This document shows positions 34,183-43,063 of a stretch of DNA of 64,000 nt, piece by piece. The notes beneath the pieces were generated by a model, which made no database searches, was not told the DNA's origin, and saw only the letters and a program-made list of their open reading frames with translations. Position 1 is the stretch's first letter, and each line of letters begins with the position of its first letter. This DNA comes from Nocardia sp. XZ_19_385 (GTDB lineage Bacteria; Actinomycetota; Actinomycetes; Mycobacteriales; Mycobacteriaceae), in the NCBI RefSeq assembly GCF_015355755.1, contig NZ_JACVEE010000003.1, forward strand, positions 1-64,000, written 5' to 3'. Made by a program: the position numbers and the translations under genes.

Positions 34183-34743
34183 TTAGTAGGGCGAGCCCAA
34201 AACCTTCTGTATTCGCTCCACGACGGGGGCGATATTGTCGGGCACTATCCACTCCGCTTGTGTCGGCCGCCACTCGTGAAGGGCCATGCCCATCACTGAT
34301 GCGAACAGTTCGGCTTCTGCCTCCTGTTCATCGGAGTAGGCGGTCCGCTGAAGCATGCTGATGACGACGGAGGGATCGATATCTGGAAACATGAGTCGAG
34401 ATCGCACGAGATCCAAGTCCGTGATCCCGCGGTGTTCGAAGATGAGATGGCCGATCTCGTGCAGGACCGTGTGGTTCTGATGCAGCTTCGAGGTATTCGT
34501 TGAGAAGAAGATCACGATCTCGTCCGGCGTACGCATCAGAAGGCCCGTGGGGCCCTCGGGTGGCATCACCGTCCCGATGGGGATTATCGGTCGCTGACAC
34601 TTCGTGCTGACCCGCGCGAGCAGCGACTCGAGATCGACCGGGGTGTCGATCTCCTCGATGAGTGCGCCGCACCGCTGACTCATTCTCGACAACTCGTCGC
34701 TTGGCGAGCGACCCCAGAACGGCCGGCGAAGGTCGAAACCCAT
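34183..34743 (-). CDS. ImmA/IrrE-family zinc metallopeptidase
   Basis: The 186 residues from ATG 34743 (TAATG overlap with the HTH gene) carry the zinc motif HEIGH (residues 95-99) in VLHEIGHLIFEH, with a downstream acidic helix EQEAEAELFASVMGMALHEW supplying the third ligand. ImmA/IrrE peptidases cleave XRE-type repressors to switch on genes, as in ICEBs1 and the Deinococcus stress response. The coupled upstream HTH protein is the obvious substrate. Confidence 0.9.
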   Translation of the reverse strand: MGFDLRRPFWGRSPSDELSRMSQRCGALIEEIDTPVDLESLLARVSTKCQRPIIPIGTVMPPEGPTGLLMRTPDEIVIFFSTNTSKLHQNHTVLHEIGHLIFEHRGITDLDLVRSRLMFPDIDPSVVISMLQRTAYSDEQEAEAELFASVMGMALHEWRPTQAEWIVPDNIAPVVERIQKVLGSPY

Positions 34744-35171
34744 TACGGTTGCTCGCCTCGTTCGAGCCCGTGCAGGCGTGCGATCATCCCGTTCAGCAAT
34801 TGAATGCTCGTTGGCGATAATTCGGAGATGCGGGCCAGGACATCTTCGGCGCCGGCAGCCTGCATGGTGTCGGCCAACGCTTGGAGACTCTGCAGCTGCT
34901 CCAGTTGCTGGTGAATCTGTCCGCTGCGCGGCGTGTCGAAGAAATACTCGGGATTGACACCGAAGAACCCGGCGAGCTTCTGCAGAGTGTCCCGCGTCGG
35001 GTTGCTCTTCTTGCCGGTGCGCAGTTCCGACAGCGCCCCGATTGAGATTCCGGTCTCGCGATGGACTTCTGGATGCGACCACGGTCCGCGGCCACGCGGA
35101 TGAACATTGCGGAACAGATAGTCCACACGCTCAGCCAGGAATCGGCCTGTTCCTGTGGCGTCCTCTGCCAC
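34743..35171 (-). CDS. XRE-family regulator, likely ImmA substrate
   Basis: The 142 residues contain the HTH WSHPEVHRETGISIGALSEL and RTGKKSNPTRDTLQKLAGFF (residues about 30-80). An amphipathic C-terminal helix follows (QLEQLQSLQALADTMQAAGA). It is the first gene of the operon; its stop TAA shares a base with the metallopeptidase ATG. Likely autorepressor of the operon, relieved by ImmA-type cleavage. Only the pairing, not cleavage, can be seen here. Confidence 0.88.
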   Translation of the reverse strand: MAEDATGTGRFLAERVDYLFRNVHPRGRGPWSHPEVHRETGISIGALSELRTGKKSNPTRDTLQKLAGFFGVNPEYFFDTPRSGQIHQQLEQLQSLQALADTMQAAGAEDVLARISELSPTSIQLLNGMIARLHGLERGEQP

Positions 35172-35976
35172 CGTATCCTCCTCGGTCTCACCCCGACCCT
35201 CCCTCCAGGCAGCCCCCGCTGCCTATCGCCACGATGATAGGGACTCTCGGTGGATTGTTCAACTGAGAACAGTTGCAACGCAATGAATTTGGGCTACTAC
35301 AACTAGATCTGCACCTGGCGAGCGGCGGGATCTATCGCTGTGGCGACAGGCTTCAAAATTTGGAGGCGGTGTATCGCAGGGATGCGCATCCGTCCCGTCG
35401 TGGCGTTCTGCATCCGCGTCCGGCACGGCGCAGATTCTGAAGCTCTCCTCCTGCACTTGGGCAACCGCACAGGATAGGGCAACCCGTTCTGAACTGCAAC
35501 AGGCTGGGCGGAAGAATCATCTGTGCCCCAGCGCTTTTGACACCTGAGCCATCGAGCCCGGTACGTTTCAGGACACCGGACCGGCGATAACGAGTGGTTC
35601 GGCACGAGCTCGGCAGCCTTCAAGATTGCCGACCGGAACCAGCTTCAACCCGTGCTCTGGTCGCGTCAACCGGCTGCCCTCGTTCTGATGCGCCCGACGA
35701 GCCGCCGCCCCGGCTGTCGACGTTGCAGGCTGTTCGCCTCAGGCTTGCCCAGCTGGTGCTGGAAACCGCTCGCTCAGAGGCGGTTCGGCGAGAAGTTCCC
35801 GAAAGAAGCAAGCGACAACGACGTTGTCGATCTGTGGAAAAGGTGCAGCTAAAGCGGGTTTCATGATCGACAAGCTCGTTACCGCCACACATCTTGTCAC
35901 TCGAAAACCTTGCCCAGCACCCATTTTCGGGGTTTGGATATTGGAGCAATCGCAAACATCTCGAAAGGAAACAATT
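35172..35976. other. 800-base stretch without a convincing gene
   Basis: Promoters for the XRE operon must lie at the left end. Short open frames (35594-35866 plus, 35620-36222 minus) have biased, shadow-like composition. No inverted repeats or tRNA-like segment noticed. Confidence 0.4.
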
Positions 35977-36075
35977 GTGGATCCCTTTGTCATCCTGCAG
36001 TGGGTGAACGGCGTACTGTCGATCGTCTCGAACGGCGTCTTCCTGGCCCAACAGGTCATCGGACTGATCTTCTAG
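35977..36075 (+). CDS. 32-residue hydrophobic peptide
   Basis: A GTG follows AAAGGAAACAATT, a good ribosome site. The frame reads VDPFVILQWVNGVLSIVSNG and ends FLAQQVIGLIF, almost entirely one membrane or amphipathic helix. It is followed at once by a strong hairpin, so it is an independent short transcript. It may be a small membrane peptide or a toxin-like peptide. No family recognised. Confidence 0.55.
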   Translation: MDPFVILQWVNGVLSIVSNGVFLAQQVIGLIF

Positions 36076-36088
36076 CCAGCGCCTACGA

Positions 36089-36128
36089 GGTGGTCTCCCC
36101 GCCGCAACACCGCCGCTGGGAGACCACC
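36089..36128 (+). terminator. Hairpin terminator after the 32-residue peptide
   Basis: GGTGGTCTCCC (36089-36099) and GGGAGACCACC (36118-36128) form a perfect 11-bp stem with an 18-base loop, extended by an outer AGCGC/GCGCT pairing. There is no U tract, as is usual in high-GC actinobacteria. It separates the small peptide from the conjugation operon. Confidence 0.65.
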
Positions 36129-36193
36129 GGACAGCGCTGAACAATTCTCGACAATTCCCTAACTCGACAACCCTGGAATAGGGCGTATTTGGC

Positions 36194-37090
36194 ATGCTCA
36201 AAACACAAAACAAATGGGGCAAACAACCCTCAAGATACGGTCACCCATCGGTCACCGCCCGCGGCGCAACCTTCACCCGACGCCGGATCGCGGTCCTCAG
36301 CACGCTACCTGCCGCTGTGGTGCTGGTGTGTAGCGGAATCGCCTCCGCGGCAACACCGCTCGGGGAGGTCGCTGACCAGCCCGGCGTCACCAGCCCCACC
36401 CAACCCGGAACCACACCTGCCCCGCCGCCACCCCCGCCGGTAGAGCCCGCACCCGTACCCGAACCCGCCTACGAGCAGCCACCCGAAGTCCGCAACGCCG
36501 CCCCGAGCAGACCCACACCGTCCCCAGCACCCGCACCCCCGGTGGAATTGTCGGAGCTGCACTGGCCCGAACCGGTGCCACCGGTCGCCCCAATCGAGCC
36601 GCCGCCCAACAAGATTCGGATCGGTCAATTCGAAACCGAAACACCCCCGTGGCTACCACCGGAGGTCCGCGACACCATCAACGACGTCGCCGCCGGTGCC
36701 GAAGCCCAGGTCGCGACCGCGCTCGACTCGGTCGGAATCCCACCGGGCCGCTCGGACCGGGTCAGCGGCGCCACCACCGCCGGCCTGCTGGTCGGTGGAG
36801 CCGCCGGTGCCACCGTGGCCGGTGCGCCGGTCGCCGCCGCAGGTGCCCTCGTCGGCGGCGCGATCGGCGGCACCATCGGCGGAATCGCCGGCGCCGCAAT
36901 AGGAACCGTCATTCCGGTCCCGGTCATCGGGACCGTCACCTCCGGCGTCGCCGGAACCGCACTCGGTGCCGCAGCCGGCGCGGCTGCTGGGGCGCTCATC
37001 GCCGGGGCACCGCTGGCCGCGATCGGTGCGGTTGTCGGCGGCACGGTCGGCGCGGGCTTCGGCGCCGGGGTCGGAGTGGGGCAGCCATGA
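36194..37090 (+). CDS. Secreted Pro-rich / Gly-Ala-rich protein, first gene of conjugation operon
   Basis: This 298-residue protein starts with a long basic n-region and a hydrophobic signal core (IAVLSTLPAAVVLVCSGIAS) ending AASAATP-like. A Pro-rich spacer with PPPPPP follows (residues 65-130), then a short globular segment (KIRIGQFETETPPWLPPEVR). The final 100 residues are Gly/Ala-rich and weakly hydrophobic, like glycine-zipper segments. The gene overlaps the next by 4 bases. It may sit in the envelope near the secretion channel. Function unknown. Confidence 0.75.
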   Translation: MLKTQNKWGKQPSRYGHPSVTARGATFTRRRIAVLSTLPAAVVLVCSGIASAATPLGEVADQPGVTSPTQPGTTPAPPPPPPVEPAPVPEPAYEQPPEVRNAAPSRPTPSPAPAPPVELSELHWPEPVPPVAPIEPPPNKIRIGQFETETPPWLPPEVRDTINDVAAGAEAQVATALDSVGIPPGRSDRVSGATTAGLLVGGAAGATVAGAPVAAAGALVGGAIGGTIGGIAGAAIGTVIPVPVIGTVTSGVAGTALGAAAGAAAGALIAGAPLAAIGAVVGGTVGAGFGAGVGVGQP

Positions 37091-38334
37091 CCACCCATCA
37101 GAATCGGCGTGTTCGACCTGCGCTCTCCGCGCTGATGCTCGGTGCGGCAACAACTTTCGCTACCACCATGACGGCCGGTCCATCGCAGGCGGTCCCGATC
37201 GGGCCGGGCTGCCCGGGATTGTATGTTCTCGGGATCCAGGGCACTGGCCAGTCCTCGCCGACTGCTGATCCGCTCGCCGATACCGGCGTGGTAGGGGCTC
37301 TGCTCGGGCCTGTCGTGGCCGCGGTGCCGGGGTTGGTGCAGCGCAGCTACCTTGGATACGGCGCCGGCTTCGGCGGCATCGTGCCCGGCGGCGGACCCGA
37401 CCCGTATGTCGCCTCGGTAACCGATGCGCGTGTTCAGCTCGACGCTGCTGCCCGCCAGATCACCGAGCAATGCCCCAACACTCTGCTCGCTGGTGTTGCG
37501 TATTCCCAAGGGGCGCACGCGATGTCGGCGTTCGCGCGGGACGTGGGCTCGGGTAACGGGCCCGTGGGCCCGGAGAAGATCGCCGCGATCGCGCTCTACT
37601 CCAACCCCACTCGATCCCCAGACAGCCCGATCTTCCCTGGCCGGCCTGGCCAGACCGTTCCTGATCCGGCTCCGGGCACCGCCGGTGGAGTTGTCTCCGG
37701 TGTGCAACTCGTCAACGCGCCCGCCGCGGGGAGCGGGCTCGATAGCAGCGCAGCCGGTTACGGAGAACTCGAGGGTCGCGTCGCCGATATCTGCGTCGAC
37801 GGCGACCTGGCGTGCTCCGCACCTAGTCAGGCCAGCGTGCTGCGGATCGGCGCCCAGCTGTTCGCCCAAGCCAACCTCAACGACCCGATCAGCGCTCTGG
37901 CCTCGGTCAACGGTCTTTTCCACGCAGCCCTTGGCGAAGCCTGGGCGACGGTCATCAGCAGCGACTTCACTGTCGGCGGCGGCAACGTCGACTACACACC
38001 GAGCCAGAGCTTGTTGACGCGGATGATCGAGGCCGCCGACCCGCGCATTCCCGCCCCGACCCCGCAGGACGCAGACCTCGCACGGGCTCGGTGGGGTGAA
38101 ATCACCGCCATTGTCGCGGCGAACCCGGTCGCGCTGGTGCCGAAGCTGGCCGGGCAGCTCGGTGCGGCATGGGGGCAGCTGGTCGCCGACAACGCATCCC
38201 TATCCGACCCAGGCGTGTGGCTGCACTTCGCCAACACCGTTGCCGCGCACAACGGCTACGCACTCAGCGGCCAACTCGGCTCCGGCATCGCCTGGCTCAC
38301 TGCCTTGGCCCACGACATCGGACCCCGGCCATGA
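37087..38334 (+). CDS. Cutinase-family secreted hydrolase (active-site Ser present)
   Basis: The protein has 415 residues with an N-terminal signal peptide (LMLGAATTFATTMTAGPSQA). The cutinase fold begins CPGLYVLGIQGTGQSSP and has the nucleophile elbow VAYSQGAHAM with Ser140; GRVADICVDGDLAC supplies the region with the catalytic Asp. The C-terminal 170 residues extend beyond the family's usual 200-220. In mycolate-bearing bacteria, cutinase-like proteins include trehalose dimycolate hydrolases and phospholipases. In a conjugation operon it could loosen the outer mycolate layer. The ATGA overlap couples it both ways. Confidence 0.85.
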   Translation: MTTHQNRRVRPALSALMLGAATTFATTMTAGPSQAVPIGPGCPGLYVLGIQGTGQSSPTADPLADTGVVGALLGPVVAAVPGLVQRSYLGYGAGFGGIVPGGGPDPYVASVTDARVQLDAAARQITEQCPNTLLAGVAYSQGAHAMSAFARDVGSGNGPVGPEKIAAIALYSNPTRSPDSPIFPGRPGQTVPDPAPGTAGGVVSGVQLVNAPAAGSGLDSSAAGYGELEGRVADICVDGDLACSAPSQASVLRIGAQLFAQANLNDPISALASVNGLFHAALGEAWATVISSDFTVGGGNVDYTPSQSLLTRMIEAADPRIPAPTPQDADLARARWGEITAIVAANPVALVPKLAGQLGAAWGQLVADNASLSDPGVWLHFANTVAAHNGYALSGQLGSGIAWLTALAHDIGPRP

Positions 38335-39473
38335 CCGAACCGCGACTCGCCGACGACGAGTTCTACACCGCACCCGAGATCACCGGCCACCAGCCCGGAG
38401 CTCTACTCAAGATGCGTAAAGCCGTTCTGCCCCAACTCGACTCAGTCCAGGCGTGGCAGATCCTCTACGTCGCCACCGACAACTTCGGCGAAAAACTCCC
38501 CGCCTCGGGAAGCGTCATCGTCCCTGACTCCAACGCGGCCGCCGGAGCCGGGCCGCTAGTCGCCTATGTGCCCAGTTTCCACGGGATGGGCGGGCGGTGC
38601 GCGCCCTCGCAGCTGCTCCAGGGCGGCGCTGAGCGCGAAATCGATCACATCGCAATGGCGTTGGATCGTGGATGGACCGTGGCCATCCCCGACGGTCGGG
38701 GCCTTGGCGTCCACGATGTCGGTCCGCACACCTTCTTGGCCGGGTTCTCCGGCGGAGCAGCGGTGCTGGACATCGTGCGGGCCGCGCAAACGATCCCAGA
38801 TCTGGACTGCCTCGACGCCCCGATCGGAGTCTGGGGTTACGCCGATGGCGGCCGGTACGCAGTCTGGGCCGCAGAGATGGCACCGGACTACGCCCCGGAG
38901 CTGGATCTGCGCGGTGTCACCGCTGGCGCGGTGATCGCCGATCCCGGCGAGCTGGCCGAACGATACGACCTCGGCCCCTATCCCGGCCTCGGATGGGCAG
39001 CGACGCTCGGGCTGGCCCGCGCCAACTCCCATTTGCCCATGCTGCACATGGTCAACCCGATCGGCCAGACCGTGCTGTCTTTCGTCCAGAACAGCACTGC
39101 CACACAGGTTCTGGCCAGGTTCGGGCGGCCGATCTCGCAGTATTGCGACCGAGCCGACCCGTGGTCCGACCCGGTCTGGCGCTACGCACTCGACCGTGAA
39201 CGATCTGGCCAACGCAATCCCCGCTGCCCGCTGCACCTCTACCACGGCACCGACGACATCTTCGTGCCGATCGAGACCGCCGAGCATTTGCGCGATACCT
39301 ACCGCGCAGCAGGCGTCGAGGTCAGCTGGCGCGACTACCAGTGCGGTCACTACGAAACCGCGACCGAAGGGGCGAGCGAAGCGGTGACCCGCTTGTCGGC
39401 CTACCTGCAGCACCAGCCCGACCGCCCAGACAAAGCCGGCCCCACCACGTTTCCGAGTGAGGCAGCCCCCTGA
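38331..39473 (+). CDS. LIP-type lipase-fold protein, nucleophile Ser replaced by Ala
   Basis: This 380-residue protein has the layout of secretory lipases (LIP family, fungal and actinobacterial): SGSVIVPDSNAAAGAGPLVA, GFSGGAAVLDIVRAAQ, then GVWGYADGGRYAVWAAEMAP and YHGTDDIFVPIETAEHL with CGHYETA. Family members carry Gly-Tyr-Ser-x-Gly-Gly at the elbow; here the Ser position is Ala171, while Asp and His are kept. No clear signal peptide is seen. It is probably catalytically dead or uses another mode. The start overlaps the cutinase stop by 4 bases. Confidence 0.85.
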   Translation: MTEPRLADDEFYTAPEITGHQPGALLKMRKAVLPQLDSVQAWQILYVATDNFGEKLPASGSVIVPDSNAAAGAGPLVAYVPSFHGMGGRCAPSQLLQGGAEREIDHIAMALDRGWTVAIPDGRGLGVHDVGPHTFLAGFSGGAAVLDIVRAAQTIPDLDCLDAPIGVWGYADGGRYAVWAAEMAPDYAPELDLRGVTAGAVIADPGELAERYDLGPYPGLGWAATLGLARANSHLPMLHMVNPIGQTVLSFVQNSTATQVLARFGRPISQYCDRADPWSDPVWRYALDRERSGQRNPRCPLHLYHGTDDIFVPIETAEHLRDTYRAAGVEVSWRDYQCGHYETATEGASEAVTRLSAYLQHQPDRPDKAGPTTFPSEAAP

Positions 39474-39490
39474 TCCCTTCTCCGGGAAAC

Positions 39491-39544
39491 CCTGCCCGCG
39501 TCCCTATTACTTCCCCTCGCGGGGCGCGGGCAGGCCCGAAGACC
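39491..39544 (+). terminator. Inverted repeat between lipase and second cutinase gene
   Basis: CCTGCCCGCG (39491-39500) pairs perfectly with CGCGGGCAGG (39535-39544) across a 34-base loop. It is one of the few gaps in the operon (39474-39575) and may attenuate transcription there. Confidence 0.4.
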
Positions 39545-39575
39545 ACAGACACCTACGAATTGAGGCCGAAACCCT

Positions 39576-41159
39576 ATGAATTGCAACCACTCCTGGTGGA
39601 TCGCGCGCCGCGTCACCGGATTCACAACGCGGGCGACCGGCGTGCTGTCGGGCGTGGTGGCGATCACGGTGATCGTTGGCGGGGCAGCTGCAGCGCAACC
39701 GCGCACCATCGACGCCCCGATCGAGGGCATCTGCCCGGCGCTATATGCCCTCGGCGTACAGGGACCGGACGAGAGCTCTACTGGCATCGACGTAACGACC
39801 GACAGCGGCGCGCTCGGCCAAGTTTTCGGACCCCTGCTCGCCGTTGCGCAAGGACTGGTGCAGCGGGCCTATATCCCGTACGGGCTTGGCGAGAACGGCG
39901 CACAGGAGCCCTACGAACAAGCCATCGAGACTGCGGCCGGACGGCTGGAAGCCGCCGCCGCTGAGGTCGTGCGCCGCTGTCCAAACACCAAGGTTGCGGT
40001 CGCCGGCTACACCCAAGGCGCACCCGCCGTAGCGAGGTTCGCCCAACGGGTCGGTGCAGGCAAGGCTGTCGTTGGCGCTGACCACATCGCGGCAATCGCT
40101 CTGCTGGCCAACCCATCCCGTGCTGCGGGCGCTCCCGTGATCATCGGGCGCGCGGGCGCCAGCAGCCCCGATGCGGTCCCGGGCACCCGCGGCGCCGAGA
40201 TTTCGAAGATCGCCTTCAGCACCTCAGCCGAGGCTGGTAGGGGAGTAGACCGAATTGATACAACGGCAACCGGTTATGGAGCACTGACCGGCCGGGTCGC
40301 CGATCTCTGTGTCGCGGGCGACCTCACGTGCGCCACGCCGACCGAAGGCCCGATCGCGACCGCGATCACCAACATCGCCGCGCAATCCGACCTAGGGGAC
40401 CCGGTCACTGCGATCACCACGATTGCGGAGTCCCTGGCGGCGACGGTCTACAAGACCGCCGTCGGAGTGGTCAACGAAGATCTGCACGGCCAGAGCCTCG
40501 ACGAGCTGTCCTACGATCCCGCGAAGTCGCTGAGCCAGCGGGTTGCTGAAGCCTCGGATCCGAAAACGCCGTTACCCGGCATCGACGCGACACTCGCCGC
40601 AGTCCTGCGCGTGGGCACCATCGCCGTCAACGCGATCACAACCGTCGCGAAGAAGGTCATCACCCCGGCCACGATCGCCGAGCTCGCGACGGTCGGACTG
40701 GCGAACCCTTTGGCCGCGCTGGCCTCGCTGGGAACCAAAGTCGCGGGCGCGGTGGTCGAGCTGATCCCGCCGCGCACCGCCAACCGGTGGATCGAGGACG
40801 CCTTCGAAGCGATCACCACCAACATCAGCGACAACACCGAGCTGTACACCCTCTCCAGCGCTACCCAGTACAGCAGCGCCTCGGGGCGTCACGGTTCCTA
40901 CAGCAGCGCACCCGCTACCCCGGCCGGGGAGTCCGCGTTCACAGGCGTGGCCGATTGGTTCACCGCCGCAGCCCGCGACCTTGCTGCCACGGTCTCCGTC
41001 AGCCGCACTCCAGCACCATCGAGCCCGGCCGCAGCCCCCACAAGCCCGTCACCGCCAGCCCCGACGACGACGCCACCGCCAGCCTCAGCGCCGCCGTTAC
41101 CGTCCTCGTCGGTCCCGATTCCGAGTTCCGTTCCCGCCCGCGGCTCAGCCGCCCCCTGA
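39576..41159 (+). CDS. Cutinase-like protein, nucleophile Ser replaced by Thr
   Basis: The protein has 527 residues. An N-terminal signal/anchor (VLSGVVAITVIVGGAAAAQP) precedes a cutinase fold (ICPALYALGVQGPDESSTG, then GRVADLCVAGDLTC). The elbow reads AVAGYTQGAPAV, with Thr146 where cutinases have Ser. The last 300 residues are a helical segment followed by a Pro/Ser/Thr-rich tail (PSSPAAAPTSPSPPAPTTTP) typical of cell-wall-spanning proteins. It resembles the cutinase at 37087 but is longer. The nucleophile change suggests a binding rather than catalytic role. Confidence 0.82.
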   Translation: MNCNHSWWIARRVTGFTTRATGVLSGVVAITVIVGGAAAAQPRTIDAPIEGICPALYALGVQGPDESSTGIDVTTDSGALGQVFGPLLAVAQGLVQRAYIPYGLGENGAQEPYEQAIETAAGRLEAAAAEVVRRCPNTKVAVAGYTQGAPAVARFAQRVGAGKAVVGADHIAAIALLANPSRAAGAPVIIGRAGASSPDAVPGTRGAEISKIAFSTSAEAGRGVDRIDTTATGYGALTGRVADLCVAGDLTCATPTEGPIATAITNIAAQSDLGDPVTAITTIAESLAATVYKTAVGVVNEDLHGQSLDELSYDPAKSLSQRVAEASDPKTPLPGIDATLAAVLRVGTIAVNAITTVAKKVITPATIAELATVGLANPLAALASLGTKVAGAVVELIPPRTANRWIEDAFEAITTNISDNTELYTLSSATQYSSASGRHGSYSSAPATPAGESAFTGVADWFTAAARDLAATVSVSRTPAPSSPAAAPTSPSPPAPTTTPPPASAPPLPSSSVPIPSSVPARGSAAP

Positions 41160-41281
41160 CCCCTTCGGGAGGGAGGCGTGTCAGCTCTGCACCTACCCCC
41201 CACAAGAGCTGATTCGTAAGTCGATCCCCGAGACGCTCCCCCCGAAGGGCCCACCCGAATCCATCCAAGGAGGTGAACCAC

Positions 41282-42046
41282 ATGGCTACCGATCCTCGAA
41301 TCGACTCCCGCACCGGCGAAGCGCTGGGCTGGGGATGGCTCAACTCCACCACAGTCTCTCCGCTGCCCATCCACGGCATGCGCGACCCGCACAACCACAC
41401 CGAGGAGCCAACCGACGAATGGGAATGGCTCGCACATGCCGCAACCGACCCCCAGCCCAGCGGCGCGAACAACACAGAACCGCGCCGCGGCATGCCGATG
41501 CCGCCCGTCGCGGTCTGGTTGACGATCGCGTTCGGCATCGCGGCCACGATCGCGGTGGTAGCCGTGCTGGCGCCGACCTCGCCGCAGCAAGACCGCGAAG
41601 CAGCAGCCGAACCCACAGTCGCGCTGGCGAGTACCTCAACTGTGCAGCCCTCGTCACCACCAGCTACACCGAGCAGCCCTGCCTGCACGGGACTGGCGGG
41701 ATCCCTGGTCACCGCCACCACAGCATCCTCCGGCAGCAGCGTGATGCAGGCGATCAGCGGATTCGAGCATGCCTACTACGTTGCCCGCGATGTGGAAGCC
41801 GCGCTGCGGTGGCTGGCCCCGGGAGCAGGGATCGCACCCGAGCCGCTGGCGGCGGGCATCGCCTCCATCCCCTTTGGAACCGAGCACTGTGTGGCCATCA
41901 CTGCGATCGCCGAGACCGCCGCGACGGTGCACCTGGTCGAAGTGCGCCCTGACGGACAACGCATCGACTACCTCCAGGTGATCAACGTCCGGCCCACCGG
42001 CGACGGCTCCGCGGTGATCACCAACATTCAGAGGCAGGGATCATGA
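41282..42046 (+). CDS. Bitopic membrane protein, VirB8-like plan
   Basis: The ATG is preceded by AAGGAGGTGA, a perfect Shine-Dalgarno sequence, so this is probably a strong internal entry point of the operon. The 254 residues have a cytoplasmic N-terminus, one membrane helix at 76-97 (VAVWLTIAFGIAATIAVVAV), a Ser/Pro linker and a C-terminal domain of about 120 residues (GFEHAYYVARDVEAALRWLA, then LVEVRPDGQRIDYLQVINVR) that could be NTF2-like. The layout recalls VirB8/TcpC conjugation proteins; similarity is structural guesswork. It overlaps the next gene by 4 bases. Confidence 0.75.
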   Translation: MATDPRIDSRTGEALGWGWLNSTTVSPLPIHGMRDPHNHTEEPTDEWEWLAHAATDPQPSGANNTEPRRGMPMPPVAVWLTIAFGIAATIAVVAVLAPTSPQQDREAAAEPTVALASTSTVQPSSPPATPSSPACTGLAGSLVTATTASSGSSVMQAISGFEHAYYVARDVEAALRWLAPGAGIAPEPLAAGIASIPFGTEHCVAITAIAETAATVHLVEVRPDGQRIDYLQVINVRPTGDGSAVITNIQRQGS

Positions 42047-42705
42047 GCGCAGCCCTGCACCGCCGCGAAGCCGAGGTCCTCGACATCGGACATCGCATGG
42101 AGCCCGCCACCGTCGCCGCCCCTCCACCACAGAGGCGAGCACCGTTCCGGCACAACGCATTACCGATTACCGGCCCGCACCCGCCCCTGTTCGCCGTCCT
42201 GGGCGCACACGGCGGAGCAGCCACCTCGACGCTGGCGCACTGGTGGGGCCCTGCCGCCGATTGCGGACTCGCCTGGCCGGCCTCACCGGCAACCACACAA
42301 AAAGTCGTCGTCGCGGCCCGCCTTTGCATGCCCGGACTGATCGCCGCGGCCGAGCGGCTGCGCGAATGGCACGCCGGACTGGCTCCCGAGGGTGTGGTGG
42401 TAATCGGGTTGGTGCTCTCGGCGGTGCGCCCAGGGCGGGTACCCGCGCCGGTGCGCCGCTACCGCGAGGTCGTCACCGAACTCGTCGGGTCGGTATACAC
42501 GATCGGCTGGCACGACGAACTCACCAGGTGTGAACTCTCGGACCTCGTCGAATACCTGCCGTTCGACCCGCCGCCGAAGCGTCGTGCACCGATCACCAGC
42601 GCGGTGCCTCGCGATGTCCATCACGCCGGAGCGGCAATCATCGCCGACCTCGCACTGATCAGAAAACAGCTTGAGGCACAACATGATTCGGAGGATCCGT
42701 CATGA
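42043..42705 (+). CDS. DUF6668-like conjugation-associated protein
   Basis: This 220-residue soluble protein contains LFAVLGAHGGAATSTLAHWW, which resembles a degenerate P-loop of MinD/ParA type lacking the Lys. It continues with KVVVAARLCMPGLIAAAERL and VVVIGLVLSAVRPGRVPAPV, a Rossmann-like pattern. Actinobacterial conjugative elements usually encode such a protein (annotated DUF6668) near this position. The missing Lys argues against ATP hydrolysis. Coupled at both ends. Confidence 0.65.
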   Translation: MSAALHRREAEVLDIGHRMEPATVAAPPPQRRAPFRHNALPITGPHPPLFAVLGAHGGAATSTLAHWWGPAADCGLAWPASPATTQKVVVAARLCMPGLIAAAERLREWHAGLAPEGVVVIGLVLSAVRPGRVPAPVRRYREVVTELVGSVYTIGWHDELTRCELSDLVEYLPFDPPPKRRAPITSAVPRDVHHAGAAIIADLALIRKQLEAQHDSEDPS

Positions 42706-42998
42706 GTGCGACCTACCTGCTGCTGGAAGCCTCCAGCCTGCTCACTCAGGGAGAAATCAAGATCACTCCGAAGCCGCCGCCGGAGGCGGGCAAGCTCCTC
42801 AACATCATCAATTACATCGCGTGGATCGCGATGCTGGCCGGGGTCGCCTCGCTGATCTATGCCGGCGGCAAATTCGGCTGGGAACGATGGCATGGCGGGG
42901 CCTTGGAGTCTCCCAAGATCGTCCTCGGTGCACTGGTCGGCGGCATCCTTTCCACCACCGCAGGCGGAATCATGAACGCCATTGTCACCGGTGGTTGA
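42702..42998 (+). CDS. Small two-helix membrane protein, VirB2/TrbC-like candidate
   Basis: The 98 residues have hydrophobic segments at about 35-55 (NIINYIAWIAMLAGVASLIY) and 72-94 (IVLGALVGGILSTTAGGIMN). Size, two helices joined by a short polar loop (GGKFGWERWHGGALESP) and position in a T4SS operon fit a pilin-like VirB2/TrbC or its functional substitute. No sequence identity to a named pilin is claimed. ATGA overlap upstream. Confidence 0.65.
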   Translation: MSATYLLLEASSLLTQGEIKITPKPPPEAGKLLNIINYIAWIAMLAGVASLIYAGGKFGWERWHGGALESPKIVLGALVGGILSTTAGGIMNAIVTGG

Positions 42999-43063
42999 CC
43001 GCCGAAGCCACGTCTCCCTCCCATTGGCTTTGTCTCCCTAGGCAATTCGTCGAAAGAACTCTC

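Noticed and set aside
36625..37923. Minus-strand frame of 432 codons opposite the cutinase gene
   Set aside because: Biased composition with long Ala/Pro/Thr runs complementary to a Gly/Ala-rich gene; the plus strand has signal peptide, family motifs and coupled starts.
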